DNA from: Brevibacillus fortis
GTDB taxonomy: Bacteria; Bacillota; Bacilli; Brevibacillales; Brevibacillaceae
Reading direction: 5' to 3'
Length of the DNA: 40,479 nt
NCBI RefSeq assembly: GCF_003013395.1
Contig: NZ_PXZM01000063.1
Span: 1-40,479 of the forward strand
In this document: piece after piece, positions 40,364-40,479 of the stretch
Numbering within the stretch: position 1 is the stretch's first letter
How the letters are laid out: each line of letters opens with the position of its first letter
Made by a program: the position numbers and the translations under genes
Notes under the pieces: generated by a model
Databases searched by the model: none
What the model was told of the DNA's origin: nothing
The model's input: only the letters and a program-made list of their open reading frames with translations

Positions 40364-40479
40364 GGGTCTGTCAAGAATTTTGTGTAAACTCCATCAACCG
40401 ATATATGAAAAGGTTTCATCCCCGAAGGGATTGTCTTTTCCTACACCAACACGTCAAGGGTTCGCTTCGCCTTACGCCC
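40364..40479 (-). mobile_element. Left end of a probable insertion sequence running off the window
   Basis: GGGTCTGTCAAGAATTTTGT starting at 40364 looks like a terminal inverted repeat of the IS256 type, where TTTTGTGTAAA-like ends are common. Inside it, on the minus strand, a frame reads GRKAKRTLDVLV and stops at 40441-40443, which would fit the last codons of a leftward-reading transposase cut by the window edge. The family call is from memory and the coding call from twelve codons only. Confidence 0.4.

Noticed and set aside
40234..40419. Minus-strand ORF of 61 codons at the right edge
   Set aside because: It spans the IS-end-like sequence and a hairpin, has no ribosome binding site and no recognisable motif.

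Overview
The window reads as chromosomal DNA from a low-to-mid GC, spore-former-type Firmicute, most likely Brevibacillus or a close relative in the Paenibacillaceae. The reasons are the strong AGGAGG-type ribosome binding sites, frequent GTG/TTG starts, the Bacillus-style anaerobic cobalamin genes (CbiX with a His-rich tail, a CbiH fused to an Fe-S domain, SirC), a KhtTU-type antiporter and a DctB/DctS/DctR/DctP set. The genus is inferred from protein style only.

Layout. (1) 57-749, minus: a VanX/DdpX-type D-Ala-D-Ala dipeptidase. (2) 869-20432: a sigma-A-like promoter, a cobalamin riboswitch (946-1136), an intrinsic terminator (1201-1247) and twenty tightly packed, mostly overlapping genes that together cover uroporphyrinogen III to adenosylcobalamin by the early-cobalt (anaerobic) route. 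Lower-ligand attachment and late steps come first (cobO, cobD, cobU, cobS, cobC, cbiB), then ring contraction and methylation (cbiH60, cbiX, cbiJ, cbiC, cbiD, cbiET, cbiL, cbiF, cbiG), amidation (cbiA, cbiP), cobT, and finally the entry enzymes cobA and sirC. A terminator closes the unit. (3) 20433-24910: a GNAT acetyltransferase, a membrane protein paired with a TlpA/ResA-type thioredoxin, a khtTU-like K+/H+ antiporter pair reading leftward, and a small coiled-coil protein reading rightward from a palindrome-rich divergent promoter region.

(4) 24960-34407: a dicarboxylate-type symporter (dctP-like, minus); a secreted, very acidic protein with a copper-amine-oxidase N-terminal-type domain; an OmpR-family two-component pair; then dctB-like (minus) diverging from dctS-dctR-like genes, followed by a PAS/sigma-54 activator that overlaps dctR. 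The dctB/S/R genes and the symporter probably form one sensing-and-uptake circuit although other genes separate them. (5) 34457-35386: an LD-carboxypeptidase.

(6) 35596-39904: the most interesting accessory module. It holds a DUF4280 PAAR-like tip protein, a 1061-residue VgrG/gpD-like baseplate-hub protein whose C-terminus is a deaminase-type toxin domain, and an adjacent predicted immunity protein. The toxin end and immunity gene are clearly more AT-rich than the hub and are joined to it through a 59-residue tandem repeat, which suggests an exchangeable warhead. No sheath, tube or baseplate genes are visible in the window. (7) 39905-40479: degraded intergenic DNA with hairpins, a broken ORF remnant and two same-orientation copies of an IS-end-like sequence; the second probably starts an insertion sequence that runs off the window.
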